DNA of 64,000 nt, taken from Sinomonas atrocyanea (GTDB taxonomy: Bacteria; Actinomycetota; Actinomycetes; Actinomycetales; Micrococcaceae). The notes under the pieces are model-generated. The model was not told the origin of the DNA, made no database searches, and worked only from the letters and a program-made list of their open reading frames with translations. How positions within the stretch are numbered: position 1 is the first letter of the stretch; every line of letters starts with the position of its first letter. Of the stretch, positions 25,802-34,695 are shown piece by piece. Position numbers and translations under genes: made by a program. The stretch lies in assembly GCF_001577305.1 (NCBI RefSeq), contig NZ_CP014518.1, positions 2,604,001 to 2,668,000 on the forward strand, read 5' to 3'.

Positions 25802-27394
25802 TCAGTCCTCGAGGTCGACCTCGCGCAGGACGGTCGCGCCGATCTCGCCCTTGACCGTCTCGAGGACGGTGGCGGGGATCGCCGAGTCGACGGTGAGCAG
25901 GGCCATGGCCTGGCCCGCCACGTCGGCGCGGGCGACCTGCATGCCGGCGATGTTGATCTGGTTCATGCCGAGGATGTGGCCGATCGTGCCGATGACGCCC
26001 GGGCGGTCCGAGTAGAACATGACCACGAGGTGCTCGGAGATCGGGATTTCGACGTCGTAGCCGTTGATGCCCACGAGCTTCTGGACCTGCTTCGGGCCGG
26101 TGAGCGTGCCCGCCACCGAGACCTGGGTGCCGTCCTGGAGGAGGCCGCGGATGGTGAGGACGTTGCGGTAGTCCTCCGCCTCGGTGGTGGTGAGCAGGCG
26201 CACGGCCACGCCGCGCTGCTCGGCGAGCACCGGGGCGTTGACGTAGGAGACCTTCTCGGAGACGACGTCCGTGAAGACGCCCTTGAGTGCCGCGAGCTCG
26301 AGGGACTTGACGTCCAGGTTGGCGATCTCGCCGGCCACCTCGACGTCGATCTGGGTGACCGAGTCGTGCGCGAGGGCGGTGAAGATGCGGCCGAGCTTCT
26401 CGATGAGGGGGATGCCCGGGCGGACGTCGGGGGCGATGACACCGCCCGCGACGTTCACGGCGTCCGGCACGAGCTCGCCGGCGAGGGCGAGGCGGACACT
26501 CTTGGCGACCGAGATGCCGGCCTTCTCCTGGGCCTCGTCGGTGGAGGCGCCGAGGTGGGGGGTGACGACGACGTTCTCGTGGCCGAAGAACGGCAGGTCG
26601 GTGCTGGGCTCCTTGGCGAACACGTCGATGCCCGCGCCGCCGATCTGGCCGTCCTCGAGCGCCTGGGCGAGGGCCTCCTCGTCGACGAGGCCGCCGCGGG
26701 CGACGTTGACGACGTACGCGGTGCTCTTCATCTTCGCGAACGCGTCCTTGCCGAGCATGCCGACCGTCTCGGGGGTCTTGGGCATGTGGATGGTGATGAA
26801 GTCGCTCTGGGCGAGGAGCTCGTCCAGGGTCACGAGCTTGACGCCGAGCTGGGCGGCCCGCGCGGCCGTGACATACGGGTCGTAGGCCAGGACGTCCATC
26901 TCGAACGCCTGCATGCGCGCGGCCACGAGGGCGCCGATGCGGCCGAGGCCGATCACGCCGAGCTTCTTGTCCAGCAGCTCGGTGCCGGCGTACTTTGAGC
27001 GCTTCCACGCACCGCCCTTGAGGGACGTGTTCGCCGCCGGGATGTTGCGCGCGAGCGAGAGGATGTGCCCGCACGTGAGCTCGGCGGCCGAGACGATGTT
27101 CGACGTCGGGGCGTTCACGACCATGACGCCGGCCTGGGTGGCGGCCTTGATGTCCACGTTGTCGAGGCCGACGCCCGCGCGGGCGATGACCTTGAGCTTC
27201 TTCGCGGCGGCGATCGCCTCGGCGTCCACCTGGGTGGCGGAGCGGACGAGGATCGCATCGACATCGGCGATCGCGGGCAGGAGCTGGGCGCGGTCGGCAC
27301 CGTCGGTGTAGCGGATCTCGAAGTCCGGTCCGAGGGCGGCGACGGTGGCGGGAGAGAGTTCTTCGGCAAGGAGGACGACAGGCTTGGTGGTCAC
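25802..27394 (-). CDS. serA: D-3-phosphoglycerate dehydrogenase
   Basis: SerA oxidises 3-phosphoglycerate with NAD in the first step of serine synthesis. The 530-residue protein is the long type: catalytic and NAD domains (GVGLDNVDIKAAT; LGVIGLGRIGALVA; VVNVARGGLVDEEAL; VVTPHLGASTDEAQEKAG with the catalytic His), an intervening domain (about residues 315-450) and a C-terminal ACT domain (MFYSDRPGVIGTIGHILGMN) for serine feedback. The GTG start has GGAGAGG upstream. A strong hairpin isolates it from ilvC. Confidence 0.96.
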   Translation of the reverse strand: MTTKPVVLLAEELSPATVAALGPDFEIRYTDGADRAQLLPAIADVDAILVRSATQVDAEAIAAAKKLKVIARAGVGLDNVDIKAATQAGVMVVNAPTSNIVSAAELTCGHILSLARNIPAANTSLKGGAWKRSKYAGTELLDKKLGVIGLGRIGALVAARMQAFEMDVLAYDPYVTAARAAQLGVKLVTLDELLAQSDFITIHMPKTPETVGMLGKDAFAKMKSTAYVVNVARGGLVDEEALAQALEDGQIGGAGIDVFAKEPSTDLPFFGHENVVVTPHLGASTDEAQEKAGISVAKSVRLALAGELVPDAVNVAGGVIAPDVRPGIPLIEKLGRIFTALAHDSVTQIDVEVAGEIANLDVKSLELAALKGVFTDVVSEKVSYVNAPVLAEQRGVAVRLLTTTEAEDYRNVLTIRGLLQDGTQVSVAGTLTGPKQVQKLVGINGYDVEIPISEHLVVMFYSDRPGVIGTIGHILGMNQINIAGMQVARADVAGQAMALLTVDSAIPATVLETVKGEIGATVLREVDLED

Positions 27395-27485
27395 GGGGCG
27401 GGGGCCTCTCCAGATCAGGCAGGGGTGGGGCAGTTCGGGCGGAGCGGGTGGAGTCTCTGGGGCCGGGTGCCACGCCCAGAGAGGA

Positions 27486-27517
27486 GCAGCGGCGGGCGAG
27501 GGCTCGCCCGCCGCTGC
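27486..27517 (-). terminator. perfect 15-bp hairpin terminator after ilvC
   Basis: GCAGCGGCGGGCGAG and its exact complement flank a 2-base loop, 11 bp beyond the ilvC stop. No T-run follows, but the stem is among the strongest in the window and cleanly ends the ilvBNC unit. Confidence 0.75.
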
Positions 27518-27527
27518 GGTGCGGGGG

Positions 27528-28553
27528 TCAGCGCGCGGCCGAGCCCTCGGTGTAGTCGGCGTCCTGCTGCTGCCACGAGAAGTGGGCGCGCAGGGCCTTG
27601 CCGGTCGCCTCGATCGGGTGACCGGCCTCCTTCTCGCGCAGGGCCTTGAACTCGACGGCGCCGTTGTCCTGGTCGTCGATGAAGCGCTTGGCGAAGGCGC
27701 CGGACTGGATGTCCGCGAGGACCTCCTTCATGGACTCCTTCACGGCCGGGGAGATCACGCGCGGGCCCGAGACGTAGTCGCCGTACTCGGCGGTGTCGGA
27801 GATGCTCCACCGCTGCTTGGCGATGCCGCCCTCCCACATGAGGTCCACGATGAGCTTGAGCTCGTGGAGCACCTCGAAGTAGGCGATCTCCGGCTGGTAG
27901 CCGGCCTCGGTCAGGGTCTCGAAGCCGGCCTGGACGAGGTGCGAGACGCCGCCGCAGAGCACGGCCTGCTCGCCGAAGAGGTCCGTCTCGGTCTCCTCGG
28001 TGAACGTGGTCTTGATGACGCCGGCGCGGGTGCCGCCGATGCCCTTGGCGTAGGACTTCGCGAGGTCCCAGGCCTTGCCCGTGGCGTCCTGCTCGACCGC
28101 GATGATGTCCGGGATGCCCCGGCCCGCGACGAACTCGCGGCGCACGGTGTGGCCCGGCGCCTTCGGCGCGACGAGGATGACGTCGACGCCGGCCGGCGGC
28201 TGGATGTAGCCGAAGCGGATGTTGAAGCCGTGGCCGAAGACGAGGGCGTCGCCCTCCTTCAGCGCCGGGGCGATGTCCTCGGCGTAGAGGTGGCGCTGCA
28301 CCTGATCGGGAGCGAGGATGACGACGACGTCGGCCTCCTCCGCGGCCTCGCGCGGGGTCAGGACGCGCAGGCCCTGCTCCTCGGCCTTGGCGCGGCTCTT
28401 GCTGCCCTCCTTGAGGCCGACGCGGACGTCGACGCCGGAGTCACGGAGGTTGAGGGCGTGCGCGTGGCCCTGGCTGCCGTAGCCGATCACGGCGACCTTG
28501 CGGCCCTGGATGATCGAGAGGTCTGCGTCGTCGTCGTAGTACAGCTCTGTCAC
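27528..28553 (-). CDS. ilvC: ketol-acid reductoisomerase
   Basis: IlvC converts acetolactate and acetohydroxybutyrate to dihydroxy acids with NADPH and Mg. The 341-residue class I protein has VAVIGYGSQGHAHALNLRDS (dinucleotide site), FGHGFNIRFG, APKAPGHTVRREF and the metal-binding glutamates in DLFGEQAVLCGG. AAGGAGAA precedes the ATG. It follows ilvN by 65 bp and is probably cotranscribed from the ilvB promoter under leader-peptide control. Confidence 0.97.
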   Translation of the reverse strand: MTELYYDDDADLSIIQGRKVAVIGYGSQGHAHALNLRDSGVDVRVGLKEGSKSRAKAEEQGLRVLTPREAAEEADVVVILAPDQVQRHLYAEDIAPALKEGDALVFGHGFNIRFGYIQPPAGVDVILVAPKAPGHTVRREFVAGRGIPDIIAVEQDATGKAWDLAKSYAKGIGGTRAGVIKTTFTEETETDLFGEQAVLCGGVSHLVQAGFETLTEAGYQPEIAYFEVLHELKLIVDLMWEGGIAKQRWSISDTAEYGDYVSGPRVISPAVKESMKEVLADIQSGAFAKRFIDDQDNGAVEFKALREKEAGHPIEATGKALRAHFSWQQQDADYTEGSAAR

Positions 28554-28618
28554 TTGGTTCTCCTTGATTGCGTTTGTGAGGTGTGGGGCGGCCGCGGGCC
28601 CGGAGCCCGCGGCGCGGG

Positions 28619-29131
28619 TCAGCTCGCGCGGAGTGCGCGGTCGCTCATGGACCGGGAGCCGCGGCCGACCGCAAGCGTGCCGGACTGGACGATCTCGCGG
28701 ATCCCGAAGGGCTCGAGGACGGCGAGGAGGGCCTGGATCTTCTCCGAGGTGCCCGTGGCCTCGACGACGAGGGAATCGGTCGAGACGTCCACGATCGAGG
28801 CCCGGAACAGGTCCACGGCCTGGGTCACCTGCAGGCGCGTGACGGCGTCTGCCCGCACCTTGACCAGCAGGTGGTCGCGCTGGACCGAGTTCTCCGGCAG
28901 CAGTTCGACGATCTTGATGACGTTCACGAGCTTGTTCAGCTGCTTGGTGACCTGCTCGAGCAGATCGCCCTCGGCGTCGACGACCACCGTCACGCGCGAG
29001 ACGCCGTCGACCTCCGTGGGTCCCACGGCGAGCGAGTGGATGTTGAACGCCCGGCGTGCGAAGAGGCCGGCGACGCGGGTCAGCACGCCGGGCTTGTCCT
29101 CGACCAGAACAGACAGGGTGTGGCGCGACAT
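28619..29131 (-). CDS. ilvN: acetolactate synthase small (regulatory) subunit
   Basis: IlvN activates IlvB and makes it sensitive to valine. The 170-residue protein has an N-terminal ACT domain (TLSVLVEDKPGVLTRVAGLF, then RRAFNIHSLAVGPTE) and a second conserved domain ending in AVGRGSRSM. I chose ATG 29131 (MSRHTLSV), two bases after the ilvB stop and preceded by GAGGAGG-type sequence inside ilvB; a longer in-frame start at 29152 lies within ilvB. Tight spacing implies fixed stoichiometry with the catalytic subunit. Confidence 0.96.
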   Translation of the reverse strand: MSRHTLSVLVEDKPGVLTRVAGLFARRAFNIHSLAVGPTEVDGVSRVTVVVDAEGDLLEQVTKQLNKLVNVIKIVELLPENSVQRDHLLVKVRADAVTRLQVTQAVDLFRASIVDVSTDSLVVEATGTSEKIQALLAVLEPFGIREIVQSGTLAVGRGSRSMSDRALRAS

Positions 29132-29133
29132 GC

Positions 29134-31008
29134 TCAGTCCTCCTCTTCCCAATCGGGGGTGGAATTGCGGGCCACCTGGATCAGGTCATTGCTGACCCCA
29201 GAGGGCACCATGGGCCAGACCATCGCGTTCGGGCTCACCACGAAGTCGATGACCACGGGGCGGTCGTTGATCTCGAGCGCCTGGGCGATGACCGAGTCGA
29301 TGTCCTCCTCGCGCTCCACGCGGAAGGAGGCGCACCCGTAGGCCTCGCCGAGCTTGACGAAGTCCGGGATGCGCACGGTCTCCGCGCCGGTGTGAAGGTC
29401 GGTGTTGGAGTAGCGCCCGTCGTAGAAGAGGGTCTGCCACTGGCGCACCATGCCCAGGGAGGAGTTGTTGATGACCGCGACCTTGATCGGGATGTTGTTC
29501 AGCGCGCAGGTCGCGAGCTCCTGGTTGGTCATCTGGAAGCAGCCGTCGCCGTCGATCGCCCACACGACCCGGTCCGGGTTGCCCACCTTGGCGCCCATCG
29601 CGGCGGGCACCGAATAGCCCATAGTGCCGAGTCCGGCGGAGTTGAGCCACGCGTGCGGGCGCTCGTACTTGATGAACTGCGCCGCCCACATCTGGTGCTG
29701 TCCGACGCCCGCCACGTAGACGCCCTCCGGGCCCGTGAGCTCGCCGATGCGCGAGATGACGCGCTCCGGGGAGAGGAGGCCGTCCTCGGGCTCGGTCCAC
29801 CCGAGCGGGTAGTCCTCGCGGAGCCGGTCCAGGAAGGACCACCAGGCGGTGATGTCCGGGGCACCGTCCTTGGCGTAGAGCCCGGAGACGGCCTCGGTGA
29901 GCTCGGGCAGGATCTCCTTGACCGAGCCGACGATGGGGACGTCCGCCGTGCGGTTCTTGGAGATCTCGGCCGGGTCGATGTCGGCGTGGATGACCTTCGC
30001 GTTCGGCGCGAAGGTGCTGAGGACGCCCGTGACGCGGTCGTCGAAGCGCGCACCGAGCGTGATCAGCAGGTCCGCCTGCTGCAGGGCGGTGACCGCGGCG
30101 ACCGAACCGTGCATGCCGGGCATCCCGAGGTGCTGGCGGTGCGAGTCCGGGAAGGCCCCGCGGGCCGTGAGCGTCGTGACCACGGGAGCGCCGGTGGCCT
30201 CGGCGAGGGCGAGGAGCTCGGCCGAGGCATGGGCCTTGATGACGCCGCCGCCGACGTAGAGGACGGGCTTGGAAGCGCCGGCGATGAGACGGGCGGCCTC
30301 CCGCACCTGCTTGCTGTGTCCGCGGGTCACGGGGCGGTAGCCCGGCAGGTCGATCCGGGGCGGCCAGCTGAACGTGGTCTTGGACTGCTGGGCGTCCTTC
30401 GTCACGTCCACGAGGACGGGGCCGGGACGCCCGGTCGAGGCGAGGTGGAACGCCTCGGCGAGGGTGCGCGGGATGTCCTCGGCCTTCGTCACCAGGAAGG
30501 AGTGCTTCGTGATCGGCATGGTGATGCCCACGATGTCGGCTTCCTGGAACGCGTCCGAGCCGATGACCGAGCTCGAGACCTGCCCGGTGATGGCGACGAG
30601 GGGAACGGAGTCCATGTGCGCATCGGCGATCGCGGTCACCAGATTGGTGGCTCCCGGACCCGACGTCGCGATGCAGACTCCCACACGGCCGGTGACCATC
30701 GCATACCCCTGGGCAGCGTGGCCGGCGCCCTGCTCATGGCGCACCAGCACGTGGTTGATCTTCGAAGCCATCAGAGGGTCGTAGGTCGGCAGGATCGCGC
30801 CGCCCGGGAGACCAAAGACATCGTCCACGCCCAGTTCCTCGAGCGAGCGGACGATTGCTTCAGATCCAGTCATCTCTGTGGGCTCAACTACACGGTTGGG
30901 CCCCAGGACGGCAGAGGCAGAGTCGACGGTGTCGACAGGATCCGCGGCCTTGGCAGCGGACGGCTTCGAAGCCATCAGCGATGGGCTGATCGGCGTTCCT
31001 TTGCTCAT
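29134..31008 (-). CDS. ilvB: acetolactate synthase large subunit
   Basis: Thiamine diphosphate enzyme making acetolactate or acetohydroxybutyrate, the first shared step of valine and isoleucine synthesis. The 624-residue protein shows VFGLPGGAILP near the N-terminus, the FAD-binding middle domain and the ThDP/Mg motif IDGDGCFQMTNQELATCALN with NN following. The N-terminal 55 residues are a low-complexity extension. I chose ATG 31008 (MSKGTPISP) because AAGGAAGAG lies just upstream; the track of open frame continues into the leader. A leader peptide and terminator precede it. Confidence 0.96.
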   Translation of the reverse strand: MSKGTPISPSLMASKPSAAKAADPVDTVDSASAVLGPNRVVEPTEMTGSEAIVRSLEELGVDDVFGLPGGAILPTYDPLMASKINHVLVRHEQGAGHAAQGYAMVTGRVGVCIATSGPGATNLVTAIADAHMDSVPLVAITGQVSSSVIGSDAFQEADIVGITMPITKHSFLVTKAEDIPRTLAEAFHLASTGRPGPVLVDVTKDAQQSKTTFSWPPRIDLPGYRPVTRGHSKQVREAARLIAGASKPVLYVGGGVIKAHASAELLALAEATGAPVVTTLTARGAFPDSHRQHLGMPGMHGSVAAVTALQQADLLITLGARFDDRVTGVLSTFAPNAKVIHADIDPAEISKNRTADVPIVGSVKEILPELTEAVSGLYAKDGAPDITAWWSFLDRLREDYPLGWTEPEDGLLSPERVISRIGELTGPEGVYVAGVGQHQMWAAQFIKYERPHAWLNSAGLGTMGYSVPAAMGAKVGNPDRVVWAIDGDGCFQMTNQELATCALNNIPIKVAVINNSSLGMVRQWQTLFYDGRYSNTDLHTGAETVRIPDFVKLGEAYGCASFRVEREEDIDSVIAQALEINDRPVVIDFVVSPNAMVWPMVPSGVSNDLIQVARNSTPDWEEED

Positions 31009-31050
31009 CAGTCTCTTCCTTAGGATCTTCGTGGCGAAGGTGTGCTCCAA

Positions 31051-31090
31051 CGAAAACAACCCCTCGGGCGCCTGGCGTTTCGAGGGGTTG
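31051..31090 (-). terminator. ilvB attenuator terminator
   Basis: CAACCCCTCG and CGAGGGGTTG form a perfect 10-bp stem around a 14-base loop, followed directly by TTTTCG on the minus strand. This is the best intrinsic terminator in the window. It lies between the leader peptide stop (31117) and the ilvB start (31008), so it should end transcription early when branched-chain aminoacyl-tRNAs are plentiful. Confidence 0.85.
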
Positions 31091-31116
31091 CGCGTGACAG
31101 ATCGTGCCAGACGGAC

Positions 31117-31182
31117 TCAGTGAGCCACGCGCTGGTCAAGGACGACGACATCGAGCACCATGCTCGCCGAGACGATCTGCAT
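31117..31182 (-). CDS. ilvB leader peptide (attenuation)
   Basis: A 21-codon open frame whose C-terminal part reads MVLDVVVLDQRVAH. It holds five Val, two Leu and one Ile codons in total, mostly as one cluster. GGGAG lies 9 bp before the ATG at 31182; a second in-frame ATG is at 31161. Position upstream of a T-tailed hairpin and ilvB matches classical ribosome-stalling attenuation known for actinobacterial ilvBNC (for example Corynebacterium). Ribosome stalling at the valine/leucine run would free upstream RNA to block the terminator; I did not define the antiterminator pairing. Confidence 0.8.
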   Translation of the reverse strand: MQIVSASMVLDVVVLDQRVAH

Positions 31183-31230
31183 GCCCACAGTCTCCCGAAT
31201 TGGGCTTTTGAGTGTCAATTTGGTCAAAGG

Positions 31231-31270
31231 CCGTCTCACGATGCGGACTTCCATCCACAGCGTGAGACGG
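31231..31270 (-). terminator. inverted repeat after ilvD
   Basis: CCGTCTCACG and CGTGAGACGG are perfect 10-bp arms 20 bases apart, 31 bp past the ilvD stop, followed by CCTTTG on the minus strand. Termination of ilvD is the simplest reading; the ilvB promoter must lie just beyond it, where TTGACC (31227-31222) and TTGACA (31219-31214) are -35 candidates without a convincing -10. Confidence 0.5.
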
Positions 31271-31301
31271 CGGATCCACGGGTGCCGGGTGCCGGTGGGG
31301 C

Positions 31302-33041
31302 TCACCCGAGGACGGCTCCCTCGCTCGCGGAGTGCACGAGCTTGGCGTACTTGGCCAGCACGCCGCGCGTGAACTTCGCCGGGATCGGCGCCCAGCCTTC
31401 GCGCCGCGCGTCGAGCTCGGCCTCGTCCACGAGCAGGTCGAGGCGGCGGTGGGGGATGTCCACGCGGATCCGGTCGCCGTCGCGCACGAAGGCGACCGGG
31501 CCGGCGTCGACCGCCTCCGGCGCCACGTGGCCGATGCACAGCCCGGTGGTGCCCCCCGAGAAGCGCCCGTCGGTGAGCAGGAGCACCTCCTTGCCGAGCC
31601 CGGCCCCCTTGATCGCGCCGGTGATCGCCAGCATCTCGCGCATGCCGGGGCCGCCCTTGGGCCCCTCGTAGCGGATGACGACGACGTCCCCGGGCGCGAT
31701 CTGGCCACGGTCGAGCGCCTCGAGCGCTGCCTGCTCGCGCTCGAACACGCGGGCGGTGCCCTCGAAGACTTCCGCGTCGAACCCGGCCGTCTTGACCACG
31801 GCGCCCTGGGGCGCGAGCGATCCGTGCAGGATCGACAGGCCGCCGGTGGCGTGGATCGGGTTGTCCATGGCGCGCACGATCTTCCCGTCCAGGTCCGGCG
31901 GGGAGATCTCGGCGAGGTTCTCCGCGACCGTCCTGCCGGTGACGGTCAGCGCGTCGCCGTGCAGCAGCCCGGCATCGAGGAGCGCGCGCATGACGACGGG
32001 CACTCCCCCGACGCGGTCGAGGTCGTACATGACGTAGCGGCCGAACGGCTTGAGGTCTCCCAGGTGCGGGACCCGGTCCCCGATCCGGTTGAAGTCCTCG
32101 AGCTCGAGCCGCACCTCGGCCTCGCGCGCGATCGCGAGCAGGTGGAGCACGGAGTTGGTCGAGCCGCCGAAGGCCATGACCACCGCAATCGCGTTCTCGA
32201 ACGCCTCGCGGGTGAGGATGTCCCGCGCCGTGATGCCGCGCCGGAGCAGGTTGACCACGGCCTCCCCGGAGCGGTGGGCGAACATGTCGCGGCGCCGGTC
32301 CGCGGACGGCGGCGCCGCGGAACCGGGCAGCGACATGCCCAGGGCCTCGGCCGCAGACGCCATGGTGTTGGCCGTGTACATCCCGCCGCAGGCGCCCTCG
32401 CCCGGGCAGATGGCCCGCTCGATCCGGTCCAGGTCGCCGTGGGACATCTTCCCGGCGGCGCAGGCCCCCACGGCCTCGAAGGCGTCGATGAGCGTGACGT
32501 CCTTCTCGGTGCCGTCCTCGAGCTTGACCCACCCCGGCATGATCGAGCCGGCGTAGAGGAACACGCTCGCGACGTCGAGGCGGGCCGCGGCCATGAGCAT
32601 CCCGGGCAGCGACTTGTCGCAGCCCGCGAGGAGGACCTGGCCGTCCATCCGCTCGGCCTGCATGACGGTCTCGACCGAGTCGGCGATGATCTCGCGGGAG
32701 ACGAGCGAGAAGTGCATGCCCTCGTGGCCCATGGAGATCCCGTCGGAGACCGAGATGGTGCCGAACTGCATCGGGAAGCCGCCGGCCGCATGGACCCCTT
32801 CCTTGGCCGCCTTCGCGAGGCGGTCCAGCGAGAGGTTGCACGGGGTGATCTCGTTCCACGAGCTCGCGATGCCGACCTGCGGCTTGGCGAAGTCCTCGTC
32901 GCCGAATCCGACCGCGCGGAGCATTCCGCGGGCGGGGGCCGCATGGATGCCGTCCGTCACGACCCGGCTGCGGGGCTTGGCGTCCGCGCCCGTGTGCGCC
33001 GCGCCGGTGTGGACCTGCTGAGGGAGGCTCTGCTCAGTCAT
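31302..33041 (-). CDS. ilvD: dihydroxy-acid dehydratase
   Basis: IlvD dehydrates the dihydroxy acids to the keto acids of valine and isoleucine. The 579-residue protein has iron-sulfur cluster cysteines in LLAGCDKSLPGM and FEAVGACAAGKMS and the third in GEGACGGMYTANTM, plus the C-terminal TDGRFSGGTTGLCIGHVAPEA, here seen as DGRFSGGTTGLCIGHV. No ribosome binding site precedes the ATG; TAGACT lies 7 bp upstream, so it is probably leaderless and expressed apart from ilvBNC. Confidence 0.97.
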   Translation of the reverse strand: MTEQSLPQQVHTGAAHTGADAKPRSRVVTDGIHAAPARGMLRAVGFGDEDFAKPQVGIASSWNEITPCNLSLDRLAKAAKEGVHAAGGFPMQFGTISVSDGISMGHEGMHFSLVSREIIADSVETVMQAERMDGQVLLAGCDKSLPGMLMAAARLDVASVFLYAGSIMPGWVKLEDGTEKDVTLIDAFEAVGACAAGKMSHGDLDRIERAICPGEGACGGMYTANTMASAAEALGMSLPGSAAPPSADRRRDMFAHRSGEAVVNLLRRGITARDILTREAFENAIAVVMAFGGSTNSVLHLLAIAREAEVRLELEDFNRIGDRVPHLGDLKPFGRYVMYDLDRVGGVPVVMRALLDAGLLHGDALTVTGRTVAENLAEISPPDLDGKIVRAMDNPIHATGGLSILHGSLAPQGAVVKTAGFDAEVFEGTARVFEREQAALEALDRGQIAPGDVVVIRYEGPKGGPGMREMLAITGAIKGAGLGKEVLLLTDGRFSGGTTGLCIGHVAPEAVDAGPVAFVRDGDRIRVDIPHRRLDLLVDEAELDARREGWAPIPAKFTRGVLAKYAKLVHSASEGAVLG

Positions 33042-33048
33042 GGGCCAC

Positions 33049-33054
33049 AGTCTA
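33049..33054 (-). promoter_or_regulatory. -10 element for a probable leaderless ilvD transcript
   Basis: TAGACT on the minus strand ends 7 bp before the ATG at 33041; no ribosome binding site. Confidence 0.45.
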
Positions 33055-33074
33055 GGGCGCAGGTGTGGTCGGGA

Positions 33075-33998
33075 TCACGCCTCCCCACCGTCATCGCGGA
33101 CGATCCTGGCGGCCTCCGCGTGGACCATATCCATGACGTCGCGGACCGTGGGCCGGGCCGCGACGTCGGCGCGGGCGAGCAGCACCACGCTCCGGCACGC
33201 CTGCACGCCGGCGAGCGGGCGCAGGACCAGGCCGCTGCGGAGGGCCCCCCGCGCGGTGAAGCGCGGCAGGAGGCTCAGTCCGTGGCCGCCGCGGACGAGT
33301 GCCTCCATGGCCCGCAGGTCCGGCATGAGCTGGACCCGTTCGACCACGCGGCCGGCCTGCAGCTCGATCTGGCGCAGGACCGTGTCGAAGGGGAAGCCGG
33401 CCGGGACGCCGATCCACGGCCACGGCGCCACGTCGTCGGGCTCGAGGACCTCCCTCGCGGCCAGCGGGTGGTCGCCCGGCAGCACGACGTCGAGCGGCTC
33501 CTCGAGCAGGGGCTCGACCACGAGCCCGGAGCGGAGGAACTCCTCCGGACCGTTGACGGAGTGGCCCAGGACGAGGTCGGCGTCCGCCGCGAGATCCACG
33601 AATCCCTGCGCGTTCGGGTCCTCGAGGCGCGCTTCGAGGCGCAGTCCCTTGCGCTCGGCCACGCGGTCGAGCAGGCCGGGGAGGAACATCTCGGCCGCGC
33701 TGGGGAAGAACACCGCGCGGACCCGCGCCTGCTCGCCCCGGCGGTAGCCGTCCGCGGTGGCTTCGGCGCGGGCCATCGCCACGGCGACGCCGGCGGCCGC
33801 CGCCGCCATCGCCTCGCCGGCCTCGGTGAGGCGCACGCCCCTCCCCTGCCGCTCGATGAGGACGACGCCGATCTCCTCCTGCAGGAGCTTGAGCTGCTGG
33901 GAGACGGCCGAGGCGGTGATGCCGAGCGCCTCGGCTGTTGCACCGACTGTGCGACGATCGGCAAGCTCCCTCAGGAGCAGCAGTCGGCGGAAGTCCAT
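33075..33998 (-). CDS. LysR-family transcriptional regulator
   Basis: LysR-type regulator of 307 residues. The N-terminal winged helix is FRRLLLLRELADRRTVGATA followed by EALGITASAVSQQLKLLQEE, and the C-terminal periplasmic-binding-like effector domain starts near residue 90. It ends 33 bp from ilvD on the same strand, so it could be cotranscribed into ilvD, but ilvD has its own -10. TACCCT lies 6 bp before the ATG, suggesting a leaderless message. Its effector and targets are unknown; the neighbouring divergent gene at 34072 is a candidate target. Confidence 0.92.
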   Translation of the reverse strand: MDFRRLLLLRELADRRTVGATAEALGITASAVSQQLKLLQEEIGVVLIERQGRGVRLTEAGEAMAAAAAGVAVAMARAEATADGYRRGEQARVRAVFFPSAAEMFLPGLLDRVAERKGLRLEARLEDPNAQGFVDLAADADLVLGHSVNGPEEFLRSGLVVEPLLEEPLDVVLPGDHPLAAREVLEPDDVAPWPWIGVPAGFPFDTVLRQIELQAGRVVERVQLMPDLRAMEALVRGGHGLSLLPRFTARGALRSGLVLRPLAGVQACRSVVLLARADVAARPTVRDVMDMVHAEAARIVRDDGGEA

Positions 33999-34004
33999 GC
34001 GCAC

Positions 34005-34010
34005 AGGGTA
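34005..34010 (-). promoter_or_regulatory. -10 element for a probable leaderless LysR transcript
   Basis: TACCCT on the minus strand ends 6 bp before the ATG at 33998. Confidence 0.4.
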
Positions 34011-34071
34011 CTGGCGCTCCGGCTCCGGCGGCTCCCGAGTACGTAGACTGGCCTTCGGCGAGAGGAGAACC

Positions 34072-34533
34072 GTGAGCAGCACTGCCCCGACGGGGCGGGC
34101 CCCCGAGCCCGACGACGCGCTGAAGGCCGCGCTCCATTACGTCTTCGACAGCCAGATCCCCAACTACGGCGACTACAATCTGGTGTGCGTCACCGAGTGC
34201 GGCGGCTCGGTCTCCGGGCCCCGGCCCGGCACCCCGGCCCCCACCGGCATGGTCCTCGGCTACCGGCGTCGGCCGGTCGAGCTCGTCCTGGCGCCGTTCG
34301 ACCGCCGGACCCTCGAGGGAACCGCGCAGCCGATGACGATCGACCTCACCAACCTCGCCTATGTCTCCGAGCCGGCCTCCGGCGCCTTCGACGTCGCGAC
34401 GAGCACCGGCCGCGTGGTCACGTTCACGCTCCGCCCGGAGTGCACCCTGGGGACGGGCTCCGCTGTCACGCTCGCCCAGGAGGACGACGCCGCAGACCTC
34501 ACGGCCTTCCTGCGCGATCTGGTCGGCCTATAG
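34072..34533 (+). CDS. hypothetical protein, beta-rich, cytosolic
   Basis: Unrecognised 153-residue protein with no signal peptide or TM segment. It has alternating hydrophobic stretches (YNLVCVTECGGSV, MVLGYRRRPVELVLAPFDRR, VVTFTLRPECTL) suggesting a beta-sheet fold. The GTG at 34072 has GAGAGGAG upstream and a TAGACT -10 candidate further up, so this one has a normal leader. It is divergent from the LysR regulator. A 17-bp repeat starts inside its last codons and spans its stop. Confidence 0.75.
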   Translation: MSSTAPTGRAPEPDDALKAALHYVFDSQIPNYGDYNLVCVTECGGSVSGPRPGTPAPTGMVLGYRRRPVELVLAPFDRRTLEGTAQPMTIDLTNLAYVSEPASGAFDVATSTGRVVTFTLRPECTLGTGSAVTLAQEDDAADLTAFLRDLVGL

Positions 34534-34562
34534 ATCTGGTCGGCCTGTAGATCTGGTCGGTC
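34516..34562. repeat. 17-bp direct repeat spanning a stop codon
   Basis: Three copies of GATCTGGTCGG at an exact 17-base period (34516, 34533, 34550); the first two continue as CCT. The stop TAG of the preceding gene lies at the first junction, so slippage here could move the C-terminus. Confidence 0.85.
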
Positions 34563-34695
34563 AGCCTGTAGGGGTCACCGGGCCCGCAGCGTGGAGCGGG
34601 CGCGAAGACGCGTCGGGGGACTCTGGACGGGCGGGGTGCCGCGGGGTACTAATGGCCTCAGCGTCGTCGTCGACGTCTCATGCAGGGAGGCTGCC

